A stretch of 64,000 bases of DNA from Modestobacter sp. VKM Ac-2984 (GTDB taxonomy: Bacteria > Actinomycetota > Actinomycetes > Mycobacteriales > Geodermatophilaceae). A model generated the notes under the pieces. It was not told the origin of the DNA. It saw only the letters and a list, made by a program, of their open reading frames with translations, and made no database searches. The stretch is from the NCBI RefSeq assembly GCF_026967985.1, contig NZ_JAPVBJ010000001.1:248001-312000 (forward strand). Direction: 5' to 3'. Of the stretch, positions 1-9,194 are shown piece by piece (positions within the stretch are counted from its first letter, which is position 1; each line of letters starts with the position of its first letter). The position numbers and the translations under genes were made by a program.

Positions 1-1453
1 CCTGGGCGATGAGCGAGGACACCACCCGCGGGGCGATCCGCACGCCGTCGTTGGCGAGGGTCTGGTAGGCCGACGCCATCTGCAGGGTGGTCACCGAGAC
101 GCCCTGGCCGATCGGCACGTTGGCCGCGCGGCTGGCGGTCCAGTCCGCCGCGTCCTCCAGGATGCCGGCGCTCTCGCCGGGGAGCTCGATGCCGGTGGTC
201 GAGCCGAAGCCGAAGTCCTGCAGGTACTGCTCGAGCGTGCCGTCCCCGATCTCCCGGGCCAGCATGATCGACCCGACGTTGCTGGACTTGGCGAGGATCC
301 CGGTGACGGTGAAGTCGATCGGCTCGTGGTCGTGGGCGTCGGTGACCACGACGTCACCGGCCCGGATGTGCCCATCCACGTTGAGCACCGTGTCCTTGGT
401 GGCCTTGCCCTCCTCGATGGCGGCGGCCAGGGTCACCGCCTTCATCACCGAGCCCGGCTCGTACACCTCGGAGACGACCGGGTTGCCGAGCAGGTCGCGG
501 TCGGTGGTGTTGTAGCTGCCCGGGTCGTAGCCGGGGCAGGAGGCCATCGCGACCACCTCGCCGGTCTGCACGTCCTGGACGACGGCCGACGCCGTGGCCG
601 TCGCCTCGTCGGCGCAGGCCGCGTCCAGCGTCTGCTGCACGACGAACTGCAGGTCCTGGTCCAGCGTCAGCTGGACGGTGCTGCCGTCGGTCGCCGGCTG
701 GGTGTCGTCGATGCCCGACGGGATCGGGTTGCCGACGCCGTCCACCTCGATCCGCTCCTCGCCGTCGACGCCGGCCAGGTGCTCCTCGAAGGTCTGCTCG
801 ATCCCGGCGAGGCCGTCGCCCTCCTTGCCGACGAAGCCGACCAGCTGGCCGCCGACCGCGCCCGCCGGGTAGAGCCGCACGGGGTCGTCCTGGAAGACCA
901 GGCCGGCCTGGGTGGAGGCCGGGAGCTCCCGGATCTGGTCGGTGACGTCGGTGCTGACCTCGTCGGCCAGGACGACGTAGCGCCCCTCCCGGGAGAGCTT
1001 CTCGACCAGCTCGTCGACCGGGATGCCGAGCAGCGTGGTCAACGCCAGCGCCGTCCGGGTGGGGTCGGAGACCAGCGTCGGGTCGGCCGTGACCCGCTTG
1101 GCGTCCACCGACCAGGCGAGCACCTTGCCGTTGCGGTCGACGATCTCGCCCCGGACGGCCTCGATCGGGTACGTGCGCATCCGGTCGTTCTCGGCCGCCT
1201 GCGCGTAGGCGGCCCCGTCGACGCCCTGGAGCACCACGAGCTTGCCGACCACCACCACCAGCAGGGTGATCAGGAACGCCAGCCCCCACCGGTTGCGCTG
1301 GTCGCGCTGCGTGAGCCCCAGCGGCTGGAGGCGCCGCGCCCCGGGCTCGCGACGCGCGCGCTGCGCACCGCGCCCGGCCGGACCGGTGGGCCGCGGCGGG
1401 GTGCGGCGGCCCCCGGCCGGACGATGCGGCGGGAGAGGACCTGCAGGGGGCAC
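1..1453 (-). CDS. ftsI: Peptidoglycan transpeptidase FtsI/PbpB, 3-prime end cut by window
   Basis: Class B penicillin-binding protein that crosslinks septal peptidoglycan at the division site. The minus-strand frame starts at a GTG (1453-1451), 3 bp after the ftsL-like stop. It has a proline- and arginine-rich cytoplasmic tail, one membrane segment (LAFLITLLVVVVGKLVVL), and a PBP dimerisation region (RGEIVDRNGKVLA). The catalytic serine lies in YEPGSVMKAVT (SxxK), with SSN further on and SVTTLQMASAYQ near the window edge. The KTG box would lie beyond position 1. About 484 codons are visible. It follows rsmH and the ftsL-like gene in the usual division-cluster order, so it is probably co-transcribed from the mraZ promoter. 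The function is secure. The GTG start is chosen from spacing and is less so. Confidence 0.93.
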   Translation of the reverse strand, partial: MPPAGPLPPHRPAGGRRTPPRPTGPAGRGAQRARREPGARRLQPLGLTQRDQRNRWGLAFLITLLVVVVGKLVVLQGVDGAAYAQAAENDRMRTYPIEAVRGEIVDRNGKVLAWSVDAKRVTADPTLVSDPTRTALALTTLLGIPVDELVEKLSREGRYVVLADEVSTDVTDQIRELPASTQAGLVFQDDPVRLYPAGAVGGQLVGFVGKEGDGLAGIEQTFEEHLAGVDGEERIEVDGVGNPIPSGIDDTQPATDGSTVQLTLDQDLQFVVQQTLDAACADEATATASAVVQDVQTGEVVAMASCPGYDPGSYNTTDRDLLGNPVVSEVYEPGSVMKAVTLAAAIEEGKATKDTVLNVDGHIRAGDVVVTDAHDHEPIDFTVTGILAKSSNVGSIMLAREIGDGTLEQYLQDFGFGSTTGIELPGESAGILEDAADWTASRAANVPIGQGVSVTTLQMASAYQTLANDGVRIAPRVVSSLIAQ

Positions 1454-1456
1454 GGA

Positions 1457-2275
1457 TCAGTTCCCGGGGGTCGGCGACGCGGGGTCGGTGGGCGCGGGGT
1501 CGGTGGGTTCAGCTGGGGCAAGGCCGGGCTCGGCGGGGGCGTCGGCGGGGGCGGGCTGTGGCGCGGTGGCCCCGTCGGCCGCCGGGTCGGCGGCCTCCGG
1601 CTCGACGGGCGCCGGCGCCGGGGTCGCGCTGCCCAGCAGGACGGAGCTGCCGTCGGGCTGCAGCACCAGGTGGGCTGCGTCCCCCGGCGGGACCAGCCCG
1701 ACCGCGGCTGCGGCGCGGGCCAGCTCGGCAGCAGTGTCGGCAGTGATCACCTGCTGCTCCAGTCGAGCGACCTCCTTGGCCTGCTCGGCCATCGCGACGC
1801 GCTGCTCGGTGGCGCGCAGGGAGTCCACGGCGATGGCGGTGTTGAGCAGCAGGAGGCCCAGCGTCGTCCCGACCAGCAGGGCGACGAGCACGGCGACGAA
1901 CGGCGCCCGGCGACCGCGCAGCGCCGCCCGCCGGCTGCCGCGGGGTCCGCGGGCCGGGGTCGGCACCAGCCGCAGCTGCGGGCCGCTCGGGACCGGTCCG
2001 CTGCGTCGGGGTGGGGCGACCCGGGGCACGTGCACCGGGCCGGTGGTCGCCCGGCCGGTGGTCCGGGCCGTCGTGGTCCGGGCGGTCGTCGTCCGGGCGG
2101 TCGTGGTCCGGGCCGTCGTCGTCCGCGCGGTCGTCCGGGCCGTGCTCGTGCGGCCGGTGCCCGCCCGGGTCGCACCGGTGCGCGCGGTGGCGCCCTGGGG
2201 CTGGCTGCGGGACTGGCCGGTGCGGGGGGTCGGTGCACTGCTGGTCCGGGGGACGGACCGCGCCGGCTGGCTCAT
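1457..2275 (-). CDS. FtsL-like septum protein with Thr-Ala-Arg-Thr-Thr repeat tail
   Basis: A 272-residue single-pass membrane protein at the FtsL position between rsmH and ftsI (compare Rv2164c). The long N-terminal cytoplasmic region (about residues 1-125) is rich in Thr, Arg and Pro and holds about six copies of a TTART-type pentapeptide. One membrane helix follows at about 127-148 ([20 protein letters not shown]), then a short extracytoplasmic helix with coiled-coil character ([16 protein letters not shown]), then a Pro/Ala tail. This matches the architecture of divisome scaffold proteins that partner with FtsQ/DivIC and FtsI, but overall sequence conservation is low. The ATG overlaps the rsmH stop (ATGA), which indicates translational coupling. 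The role is inferred from position and topology. Confidence 0.8.
   Translation of the reverse strand: MSQPARSVPRTSSAPTPRTGQSRSQPQGATARTGATRAGTGRTSTARTTARTTTARTTTARTTTARTTTARTTGRATTGPVHVPRVAPPRRSGPVPSGPQLRLVPTPARGPRGSRRAALRGRRAPFVAVLVALLVGTTLGLLLLNTAIAVDSLRATEQRVAMAEQAKEVARLEQQVITADTAAELARAAAAVGLVPPGDAAHLVLQPDGSSVLLGSATPAPAPVEPEAADPAADGATAPQPAPADAPAEPGLAPAEPTDPAPTDPASPTPGN
2054..2140 (-). repeat. 15-bp tandem repeat inside the ftsL-like gene
   Basis: On the plus strand the unit is approximately GGTCGTCGTCCGGGC, with clear adjacent copies at 2069-2083, 2084-2098, 2099-2113 and 2114-2128 and partial copies on both sides. On the coding strand it encodes the basic, Thr-rich pentapeptide repeat in the cytoplasmic tail. 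Copies differ at one or two bases, so the array is not freshly expanded, but it remains a plausible site of length change. Confidence 0.85.
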
Positions 2276-3249
2276 GCCGCCCGCCGGACGCGCTCAGCGG
2301 CCCGCACCCGGGCCGAGGCGGACCGCGAGTTGACGGCGAGCTCGGCCTCGCCGGGTGCCTCACCGCCCCGGGTGACCAGCTTCAGCACCGGTGCGTGCTC
2401 GGGCATCGGGACCGGCATGCCGGGCGGGGTGCGGTCCACGGCGTCTGCGGCGAGCGTCTGCTTCACGATGCGGTCCTCGAGGGAGTGGAAGCTGATCACG
2501 ACCAGTCGGCCACCGACCGCGAGAGCGTCGATGGCGGCGGGCAGGGCCCGGGAGAGCACCCCCAGTTCGTCGTTGACCTCGATCCGGAGGGCCTGGAAGG
2601 TCCGCTTGGCCGGGTGTCCCCCGGTGCGGCGGGTGGCCGCGGGGATCGCCGAGCGCACCAGCTCGGCCAGCCGGGCGGTGCCGGTGAACGGCTCCCGGGC
2701 GCGCTCCCGCTCGATGGCGGAGGCGATCCGGCCGGCGAAGCGCTCCTCGCCGTAGACCTTCAGCACCCGGGTGAGCTCCCCCCGGGAGTAGGTGTTGACC
2801 ACGTCGGCGGCGGTGCGGGGCCCGGTGGGGTCCATCCGCATGTCCAGGGGTGCGTCGGTGGAGTAGCTGAACCCTCGGGTGGGGCGGTCCAGCTGCAGGG
2901 AGGAGACGCCGAGGTCGAACAGGACGCCCTGCACCTCCTCGACCCCGAGGTCGGCCAGCACGTCGGGCAGCTCGTCGAAGACGGCGGGCACCAGCGTGGT
3001 GCGCTCGGTGTGGCCGGCCGCGGCGATCCGGGCGGCGGCCTCGGCGCGGGCGTCGGGGTCGCGGTCCAGGCCGATGAGCCGGAGCTCGGGGTGGGCCGCC
3101 AGCAGGGCCAGGGAGTGGCCGGCCAGCCCCAGCGTGCAGTCGACCAGGACGGCGCCCGGTGCCTGGAGGGCGGGGTCGAGCAGCTCGGTGACCCGGTCGA
3201 GGAGGACGGGGACGTGCAGCGCGGGCCCGGAGGCCTCGGGGCTGCTCAT
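2272..3249 (-). CDS. rsmH: 16S rRNA (cytosine1402-N4)-methyltransferase RsmH
   Basis: SAM-dependent methyltransferase (MraW/RsmH) that methylates N4 of C1402 in the ribosomal P site. 325 residues. The N-terminus [13 protein letters not shown] is the family signature; the SAM-binding segment [26 protein letters not shown] and [16 protein letters not shown] are all typical, as is the C-terminal [15 protein letters not shown]. The ATG at 3249 was chosen over longer open-frame starts because AGAGGAG sits just upstream and the family homology begins there. The gene is separated from mraZ by an unusual 386-bp gap instead of the customary short spacer. Its stop overlaps the next start. Confidence 0.97.
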   Translation of the reverse strand: MSSPEASGPALHVPVLLDRVTELLDPALQAPGAVLVDCTLGLAGHSLALLAAHPELRLIGLDRDPDARAEAAARIAAAGHTERTTLVPAVFDELPDVLADLGVEEVQGVLFDLGVSSLQLDRPTRGFSYSTDAPLDMRMDPTGPRTAADVVNTYSRGELTRVLKVYGEERFAGRIASAIERERAREPFTGTARLAELVRSAIPAATRRTGGHPAKRTFQALRIEVNDELGVLSRALPAAIDALAVGGRLVVISFHSLEDRIVKQTLAADAVDRTPPGMPVPMPEHAPVLKLVTRGGEAPGEAELAVNSRSASARVRAAERVRRAA

Positions 3250-3480
3250 CGACGGCTCCTCTCGCTGCGCAGGGGGCGGACAGGACGGGGTGGGGCGAGC
3301 GGGCAGGGCGGGGGGGTGGGGCGCAGTGGGGTGGGTGGTGCGCAGTGGAGCGCGGGTGGGGCGGGGAGCGGGCACCGCCCCGGCCCGCTGCCCCGCCCGG
3401 CTCGCCTGGCGCCGGGGAAGCGGTACCAGGTGGAGTCGGGCTCGGGCAGCTGGGCAGGTGGGGCGGTCGGTGCGGTGGAC

Positions 3481-3543
3481 GTCGAGCCGGGGGGAAGTCG
3501 GCTCGCTGTCCGGGCCCGGTCGAGCCGGGGGGAAGTCGGCTCG
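3481..3543. repeat. Pair of identical 25-bp hairpin repeats
   Basis: Two perfect direct copies of a 25-mer at 3481-3505 and 3519-3543, 38 bp apart start to start. Each contains CGAGCCG and CGGCTCG as 7-bp inverted arms around a 9-nt purine-rich loop (GGGGGAAGT), so each can fold alone, and the two could also cross-pair. A perfect duplication of a palindromic unit suggests a mobile intergenic repeat or a paired regulatory structure. Which it is cannot be told from one window. Confidence 0.85.
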
Positions 3544-3584
3544 TGCGGGGTGGTGCGGTCCTGCGGTGGGGGTGGTGCGGTCCA

Positions 3585-3623
3585 GCGGTGGGGTCGTGCG
3601 GTGGGGTCGTGCGGTGGGGTCGT
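3585..3623. repeat. 13-bp tandem repeat, three perfect copies
   Basis: Unit GCGGTGGGGTCGT at 3585-3597, 3598-3610 and 3611-3623, with degenerate GTGGGG-containing copies on either side. It begins just downstream of the mraZ stop. The GTGGG core recalls MraZ boxes, but the 13-bp period and the position after mraZ do not fit the standard operator. Confidence 0.85.
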
Positions 3624-3635
3624 GTGGGGGTCGAC

Positions 3636-4070
3636 TCAGGACAGGGTCGGCATCCCCTCGCTCTCCATGGCGGCGAAGACCGCCTCCTGCTCTGCCACGT
3701 AGGCGTCCCAGGTGCCGGAGTCCCAGATCTCGAAACGGGTGTCCACGCCGACGACGACGACGTCGCGGTCCAGGCCGGCGTACTCCCGCAGGCTCGCCGG
3801 GATGGTGATCCGCCCGGTCTTGTCCGCCTCGACCTCGACCATCGAGCCGAAGCTCATCCGGGCGTGCATGCGGCCGGCGTTGGTGTCGGCCGGCGCCATG
3901 GACTTCAGCGCGGCGCTCTGCTCGGCGACCCGGGCCATGGTCAGGCCGTAGACGCAGCGTTCCTGGCCCTTCTTGATCACCATGCCGTCGGCCACCAGCT
4001 CGCGGTAGCGGACCGGGAGGGCGAGCCGGCCTTTCTCGTCGAGCCGCAGGGGATAGCTGCCGACGAACAC
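3636..4070 (-). CDS. mraZ: Division/cell-wall cluster regulator MraZ
   Basis: AbrB-fold DNA-binding protein that represses its own division-cluster promoter and forms ring oligomers. 144 residues. Both tandem MraZ half-domains are visible: [18 protein letters not shown] near the N-terminus and [20 protein letters not shown] in the second half, each with the DxKGR/DKTGR signature. The GTG at 4070 was chosen because family homology starts at VFVGSY and GGGGTGA lies just upstream; in-frame starts further up are untranslated leader. The gene is divergent from the moxR operon. A triple-repeat MraZ box lies 85-109 bp upstream, consistent with autoregulation. Confidence 0.96.
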   Translation of the reverse strand: MFVGSYPLRLDEKGRLALPVRYRELVADGMVIKKGQERCVYGLTMARVAEQSAALKSMAPADTNAGRMHARMSFGSMVEVEADKTGRITIPASLREYAGLDRDVVVVGVDTRFEIWDSGTWDAYVAEQEAVFAAMESEGMPTLS

Positions 4071-4154
4071 CGGATCACCCCCTGCATCAGTCCTCCTGTG
4101 GTCGTGCCGGGCACCATCCGTGGCCCCTGCCTCCCCATTGCGCGACACAGTAAC

Positions 4155-4179
4155 CCACTGGCCCCCACTGGACACCACT
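4155..4179 (-). promoter_or_regulatory. MraZ box: three AGTGG repeats at 10-bp spacing
   Basis: On the minus strand, upstream of mraZ, AGTGG occurs three times with an exact 10-bp period (plus-strand CCACT at 4155-4159, 4165-4169 and 4175-4179). MraZ proteins are known to bind three or four short direct repeats containing a TGGG or GTGG core, spaced one helical turn apart, upstream of their own gene. The match in core, spacing, copy number and location makes this a confident operator call. The exact promoter elements were not resolved. Confidence 0.85.
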
Positions 4180-4310
4180 CCACGCCGTGTCGCCCCCTTC
4201 CCCCCACCGGCCCCCACCGACCGCCTCCGGGCCGGGGTCCGGGCCGCCTCCGGGCCCCCTCCCGGCCGCGGAACGGGATCGACCGTGCGCGCCGCTGAGC
4301 AGCACGTACC

Positions 4311-5369
4311 GTGAGCGGGGTGACCGAGAGCACGGCAGGGCTGCGGTCGGACCGGGGAGTCACGGAGCTGCGCTCCGCTCCCCGGCACGACACCAGCCAG
4401 GACGCCGCAGCGACGCAGCCGGAGACCGACGCCGACGTGGCGGCCGAGGGGGCGCAGCTCGCCGAGGCGATCGGCCGGGTGGTACAGGGCAAGCCCGACG
4501 TCGTCCGGCTGGCGCTGGTCGTGCTGTTGGCCGAGGGCCACCTGCTGATCGAGGACGTCCCCGGGGTCGGGAAGACCACGCTGGCCAAGGCGCTGGCCCG
4601 CACCATCGACGGCACGGTGCGCCGGATCCAGTTCACCCCCGACCTGCTGCCCAGCGACGTCACCGGGGTGGCCGTCTACGACCAGGAGTCCCGCGCCTTC
4701 GAGTTCAAGCCCGGCGCCGTCTTCGCCAACGTGGTCGTGGCCGACGAGATCAACCGCGCCTCCCCCAAGACGCAGTCCGCCCTGCTGGAGTGCATGGAGG
4801 AGCGGCAGGTCACCGTCGACGGGGTCACCTACGAGCTGGCCCGGCCGTTCATGGTGGTCGCGACGCAGAACCCGCTGGAGATGGAGGGCACCTACCCCCT
4901 CCCCGAGGCGCAGCGGGACCGGTTCACCGCCCGGGTCTCGATGGGCTACCCGGACCGCGAGGCCGAGCTGGCGATGCTCGGCGGGCGGGCCACCGTCGAC
5001 CCGCTCACCGCCCTCACCCCGGTGCTCGACGCCGCGCGCGTGCGGACCCTGGTGGCCGCGGTGGGCCAGCTGCACGTCGCCGAGCCGCTGCGCCAGTACG
5101 TCGTCTCGCTGGTCGAGGCCACCCGCCGCTCCCCCGACCTGCGGCTGGGCGCCTCCCCCCGCGCGGGGCTGCAGCTGCTGCGCGCCGCCCGCGCCACCGC
5201 GGCGCTGGCCGGCCGCGACCACGTGCTCCCCGACGACGTGCAGGCCATGGCGGTCCCGGTGCTGGCCCACCGGCTGCTGCTGACCCCGGACGCGGCGCTG
5301 GCGCGACGGGACGCCCAGCGGGTGGTCACCGACCTGCTCGCCGCCGTGCCCGTCCACGGCGGCCGCTGA
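4311..5369 (+). CDS. MoxR-family AAA+ ATPase
   Basis: 352-residue MoxR-type AAA+ chaperone, thought to remodel or activate protein complexes with the DUF58 and transglutaminase-like partners encoded next. Walker A is GVGKTT (about 85-90), Walker B VVVADEINRA (141-150), and sensor region VVATQNPLEMEGTYPLPEAQ. The C-terminal lid domain contains GASPRAGLQLLRAARATA. GTG 4311 is used; a second GTG at 4320 is possible. The start is divergent from mraZ across a 240-bp region. The three-gene set moxR - DUF58 - transglutaminase is common in bacteria; the substrate of the complex is not known. Confidence 0.93.
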   Translation: MSGVTESTAGLRSDRGVTELRSAPRHDTSQDAAATQPETDADVAAEGAQLAEAIGRVVQGKPDVVRLALVVLLAEGHLLIEDVPGVGKTTLAKALARTIDGTVRRIQFTPDLLPSDVTGVAVYDQESRAFEFKPGAVFANVVVADEINRASPKTQSALLECMEERQVTVDGVTYELARPFMVVATQNPLEMEGTYPLPEAQRDRFTARVSMGYPDREAELAMLGGRATVDPLTALTPVLDAARVRTLVAAVGQLHVAEPLRQYVVSLVEATRRSPDLRLGASPRAGLQLLRAARATAALAGRDHVLPDDVQAMAVPVLAHRLLLTPDAALARRDAQRVVTDLLAAVPVHGGR

Positions 5370-5400
5370 CCCGGCCCACCCGAGAGACGGACGGTCCCCC

Positions 5401-6765
5401 ATGGCGCGCACCCGGATCGCCGATGCGGCGTCCTCCCTCACGCTGCGCGGCCGCTGCCTGGTCGCCGCCGGGCTGACCCTGGGCGCGCTGGGCGCCCTGT
5501 TGGGTGAGCGGGCCCTGGTCCAGCTGGCCCTGTTCGTGCTCGCCCTGCCGGTGGTGTCGGCCATCGGGATCGCCCGGCAGCGCTTCCGGGTCGCGACCCG
5601 GCGCACCGTCACCCCGGCCCGGTTGCCGCGCGGCGGGTCCGCCGAGGTGCTGGTGGAGGTCTCCAACGCCGACCGGCGGGCCGGTGGGCTGTGGTTGCTC
5701 ACCGAGCACCTGCCCGCCGACCTCGGCCCCCAGCCGCGCTTCGTCGTGGAACGGCTCGCCAGCGGCAGCACCGCCCCGCTCCGCTACCGGCTGCACGGTT
5801 CCCGTCGCGGCCGCTACACCCTCGGGCCGCTGAGCCTGCGGCTCGTCGACCCCTTCGGCCTGGTGCTGCGCACGGCGACCGGCAGCGACACCGCTGCACT
5901 GCTGGTCCTCCCCCGGGTCGTGCCGCTGTCCGGAGGCGGCGCGCTGACCGGCGCCGGAGGGGACGGCGGCGAGGGCGCCCGCCGCGCGATCGCCGTGCAC
6001 GGCGAGGACGACGTCAGCACCCGGGAGTACCGCCACGGCGACGACCTGCGCCTGGTCCACTGGCGAGCCACCGCGCGCACCGGCGAGCTGATGGTCCGGC
6101 TGGAGGAACGACCCTGGCGGGCCGCGGCGACCGTGTTCGTCGACACCCGGTCGACCGCCCACCTGCTCGGGGGCCGGGTCGAGGGCCGGGTCGGTGGAGC
6201 AGCCGGTGACCCGGCCCCGCCGCAGGACACCCTGGAGTGGGTGGTGGAGGCCGCCGCCAGCATCGGCACCCACCTGCTGCGCCGGGGGGCCGCGCTGCGG
6301 GTCGTGACCGACGGCGGGGAGCTCACCCCGGCGCTCGGCCGGGGACAGCTGGGCCCGGACGAGCTGCTCGAGCGGCTCGCCGTCCTGGGTGGTGCACCCC
6401 AGCCCGGCCTGCAGTTGGGCGTGGAGGCGCTGCGCCGGTCGGGGGCCGACGGACCGGCGATCTGCATGCTGGGCCTGGTCGGGCCCGAGGACGTCGCGGC
6501 GCTGGTCCGCGCCCGGTCCGGCCCGGGCCGCGACGTCGCGGTGCTGGTGGACACCGCCGGCTGGCTGGACGCCGGTACCACCCGGGGCCGACGCACGCTC
6601 GGCCCCGCCGCCCGGGCCGAGCTGGACACCCGGCAACAGCAGGCCGGCGACCTGCTCCGCGCGGCCGGCTGGCAGGTGGTCACCGTCGGCCCGGACCAGA
6701 CCGTGGCGCAGCTGTGGAGCCAGGTGGGCAGCCGGGCCGGCGCCGCAGGACCGGTGCCGGCATGA
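5401..6765 (+). CDS. DUF58 protein (MoxR partner)
   Basis: 454 residues. Two membrane helices near the N-terminus (about 18-34 and 39-58) are followed by a soluble region with the DUF58 signature [20 protein letters not shown] from about residue 208, and a von Willebrand A-like C-terminal half with [11 protein letters not shown]58 proteins are encoded beside MoxR ATPases and are presumed to be membrane-associated clients or adaptors. The gene starts 31 bp after moxR and overlaps the next gene by 4 bp (ATGA). Family assignment is firm; molecular function is not established. Confidence 0.9.
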   Translation: MARTRIADAASSLTLRGRCLVAAGLTLGALGALLGERALVQLALFVLALPVVSAIGIARQRFRVATRRTVTPARLPRGGSAEVLVEVSNADRRAGGLWLLTEHLPADLGPQPRFVVERLASGSTAPLRYRLHGSRRGRYTLGPLSLRLVDPFGLVLRTATGSDTAALLVLPRVVPLSGGGALTGAGGDGGEGARRAIAVHGEDDVSTREYRHGDDLRLVHWRATARTGELMVRLEERPWRAAATVFVDTRSTAHLLGGRVEGRVGGAAGDPAPPQDTLEWVVEAAASIGTHLLRRGAALRVVTDGGELTPALGRGQLGPDELLERLAVLGGAPQPGLQLGVEALRRSGADGPAICMLGLVGPEDVAALVRARSGPGRDVAVLVDTAGWLDAGTTRGRRTLGPAARAELDTRQQQAGDLLRAAGWQVVTVGPDQTVAQLWSQVGSRAGAAGPVPA

Positions 6766-9116
6766 GCGGCCAGGTCGACGAGCTGCCCCGGGCCACCCGC
6801 GGCGGGCCGGGCACCGGGATCGCCGTCGCGGTCGCCGTCCTGCTGGGTGCACTGGCGCTGGACCCCGTCTTCGTCGCCCGCACGTGGCTGCTGCCGGTGA
6901 CGATGGTGGTGGCGGCCGTGGGCCTGGGCGGGGTGGCGCTGCGGGCGCTGCTGGACCGGCTGGTGGACGACGCCGAGGACGACGGCCCGTGGTGGTCCGG
7001 CCCGGCTCGGCTGGCGGTGCCGCTGGGTCAGGTGGCCCTGGTGCTCGTCGTGCTCACCGTCGTCTTCGCGCCCGAGCGCGCCTGGGCGGGCGTGCTGCCG
7101 ACCCTGAGCAGCCTGACCGACCTCGCCGGCCTGCTCGGTGACGGCACCGCGGAGATCCGGGAACAGGCCACCCCGGCGTTGCCGCTCACCGGGCTGGTGG
7201 CGCTGACCACCGTCTTCGTCGCCCTGATCGCGCTGGCCGTCGACCTGCTCGCCGTCCCCGCCCGCCAGCCGGCCCTGGGCGGGCTCGGCCTGCTGGTCCT
7301 CTACTGCGTCCCGGTGAGCACCGTGACCGGGGAGGTGGCGCTGATCTCCTTCGCCGCGCCGGCCGCCGGGTTCGCCGTCCTGCTGTGGGCCGACCAGCGG
7401 GCACGGCTGGTCGGGAGCGGCCGGGGTGGCAGCGGGTCGCCGATGGGCACCGGCACCCTGCCGGCGCTGCGCACCGCCCTGGTCGCCCTGGTCGCCGGGC
7501 TGCTGCTGCCGGCGTTCGTGCCGACCCTGGCCGAGGGCTCGCTCGCGGCGGGGTGGGGCGGGGCGGGCACCGGCAGCGGCGTGGGGACGTCGCTGGACCC
7601 GGTGGCGGAGATGGCCGGCCAGCTGAGCCTCCCCGAGCCGATCGACCTGCTGGCCGTCGACGCCTCGGTGGCCGACCCGGGGTACCTGCGCTCGGTGTCG
7701 CTGGACGAGTACAGCGGCGACGTCGGCTGGCGGATGAGCAACCTCGACGGGCAGGCGTCGATCGCGGCCGACGGCCCCCTGGCCCCGCTCCTCGACGGGC
7801 AGTCCCGCCGCGAGGTGACCGCGCGGGTCACCGTGCTCGCCCACGACGACCGCTTCCTCCCGCTGTTCGACTCCCCGCTGTCGGTGCAGGTGCTCGGCTC
7901 CGAGGACGAGAGCTGGCGCTTCGACCCGGCCGCCCGGACCGTCTTCGGCCGGGACGTGACCACCGGCGGGCTCTCCTACCGGTCCACCTCCCAGCAGCCG
8001 CAACCGAGCGCGGCGGAGCTGACTGCCGCACCCCAGGACCCGGGTGACCCGATGGTGGAGCGCTACACGGCGCTGCCGGAGCTGGACCCGAGCGTCGTCG
8101 CCCTGTCCGACCAGCTGACCGACCCGGCGCAGTCGCCCTACGAGCGGGTCCGGGCCGTGCTCGGCCTCTTCACCGACCCGGCCAACGGCTTCACCTACAG
8201 CCTGTCCACCAGCCAGGGCACCACCGGAGACGACCTGGCCGACTTCCTGCGGCTCAAGCGGGGCTACTGCGAGCAGTACGCCGGCGCCATGGCCGTACTC
8301 GTCCGGGCGGCCGGGGTGCCGGCCCGGGTGGTGCTGGGCTACACACCCGGTCAGGTCGGCGAGGACGGCGACCGGGTGGTCACCACCGACGACGCGCACG
8401 CCTGGGTCGAGGTCTGGTTCGCCGGCCTGGGCTGGATCCCCTTCGACCCGACCCCGATCGCCGCCGACCGGGCCGTGGCGCTCCCCTGGGCACCGCGCAC
8501 GGACGAGGCCGACACCAGCACCCCGGACCCGTTCACGCCGGGCGGCGCGGCACCGCTGCCGGCGCCACCGGCTGCCGAGCTGGACCGCGACGACCAGTAC
8601 GTGCCGCCACTGGCGCCCCAGGCCGCGCCGGAGGAGCAGCTCCGGCCGTGGTTGCTGGGGACGGCGGGCACCCTGGTCGTCCTCGCCCTGGCCGCGCTGC
8701 CGTTCGCCGTCCGCCGCCGGCAGCGCGCCCTCCGGCTGGCCGACGGGCAGCCCGGCGCCCTGTGGGAGGAGCTGCTGGCGACCACCGAGGACCTGGCCGT
8801 CGAGCTGCCCGGGAGGTCGACGGCACGCCAGCTGGCCCAGCAGCTGGCCCAGCGGCTCGCCGCCACCGACCCGGCCGCGGTCGCCGCGGTGCAGGCGCTG
8901 GCCCGGGCCCAGGAGCGTTCGGTGTACGGCCCACCGGCAGCCCGGTCCGGACCGGACCCGGCGCTGACCGAGGCGCTGGCGACGGTGCGGCGGGCGCTGC
9001 TCCGGTCCTCCTCCCGCGGGGAGCGGGTCCGGGCGGCGCTGTGGCCGGCCTCCACGCTCGCGACGGCCACCCGGTGGGCCGCCGCCCGGGCACCCCGCCG
9101 ACCCCGCCCGGCCTGA
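6762..9116 (+). CDS. TgpA-like membrane transglutaminase-domain protein
   Basis: 784-residue membrane protein. About six hydrophobic helices occupy the first 230 residues. A periplasmic-side transglutaminase-like core follows, with a Cys-His-Asp triad visible as [10 protein letters not shown] (C503), [11 protein letters not shown] (H546) and GWIPFDPTP (D562). A further helix at about 630 ([21 protein letters not shown]) precedes a C-terminal cytoplasmic DUF4129-like region. The ATG overlaps the DUF58 stop. It resembles TgpA, an essential periplasmic transglutaminase-fold protein of Pseudomonas; the reaction in actinobacteria is unknown. It is the last gene of the moxR operon. Confidence 0.9.
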   Translation: MSGQVDELPRATRGGPGTGIAVAVAVLLGALALDPVFVARTWLLPVTMVVAAVGLGGVALRALLDRLVDDAEDDGPWWSGPARLAVPLGQVALVLVVLTVVFAPERAWAGVLPTLSSLTDLAGLLGDGTAEIREQATPALPLTGLVALTTVFVALIALAVDLLAVPARQPALGGLGLLVLYCVPVSTVTGEVALISFAAPAAGFAVLLWADQRARLVGSGRGGSGSPMGTGTLPALRTALVALVAGLLLPAFVPTLAEGSLAAGWGGAGTGSGVGTSLDPVAEMAGQLSLPEPIDLLAVDASVADPGYLRSVSLDEYSGDVGWRMSNLDGQASIAADGPLAPLLDGQSRREVTARVTVLAHDDRFLPLFDSPLSVQVLGSEDESWRFDPAARTVFGRDVTTGGLSYRSTSQQPQPSAAELTAAPQDPGDPMVERYTALPELDPSVVALSDQLTDPAQSPYERVRAVLGLFTDPANGFTYSLSTSQGTTGDDLADFLRLKRGYCEQYAGAMAVLVRAAGVPARVVLGYTPGQVGEDGDRVVTTDDAHAWVEVWFAGLGWIPFDPTPIAADRAVALPWAPRTDEADTSTPDPFTPGGAAPLPAPPAAELDRDDQYVPPLAPQAAPEEQLRPWLLGTAGTLVVLALAALPFAVRRRQRALRLADGQPGALWEELLATTEDLAVELPGRSTARQLAQQLAQRLAATDPAAVAAVQALARAQERSVYGPPAARSGPDPALTEALATVRRALLRSSSRGERVRAALWPASTLATATRWAAARAPRRPRPA

Positions 9117-9194
9117 CCACCGGGCCGGGGCTGGTTACGGTGGCCGGTGTCGGTGGCGTCGCCACCGACTGCCCCTCCAGCTGCGGAGTGCCCC

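Larger units (their letters stand above)
3250..3635. other. Repeat-rich noncoding gap between mraZ and rsmH
   Basis: 386 bp with no convincing gene. From the mraZ end it holds a 13-bp tandem repeat (3585-3623), two copies of a hairpin-forming 25-mer (3481-3505 and 3519-3543), and a strongly strand-asymmetric stretch (about 3290-3364) with many runs of three or more G on the plus strand. It lies inside what is otherwise a tight division operon, so it is either transcribed as a structured leader of rsmH or carries a second promoter. No clear TANNNT box was picked out. Confidence 0.7.

Noticed and set aside
326-2755. Large plus-strand open frame across ftsI, the ftsL-like gene and rsmH
   Set aside because: Shadow of the division genes on the opposite strand; no recognisable domain and implausible composition.
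3585-3623. Additional MraZ boxes downstream of mraZ
   Set aside because: The period is 13 bp, not 10, and the site lies after the gene, not at its promoter; kept only as a repeat.
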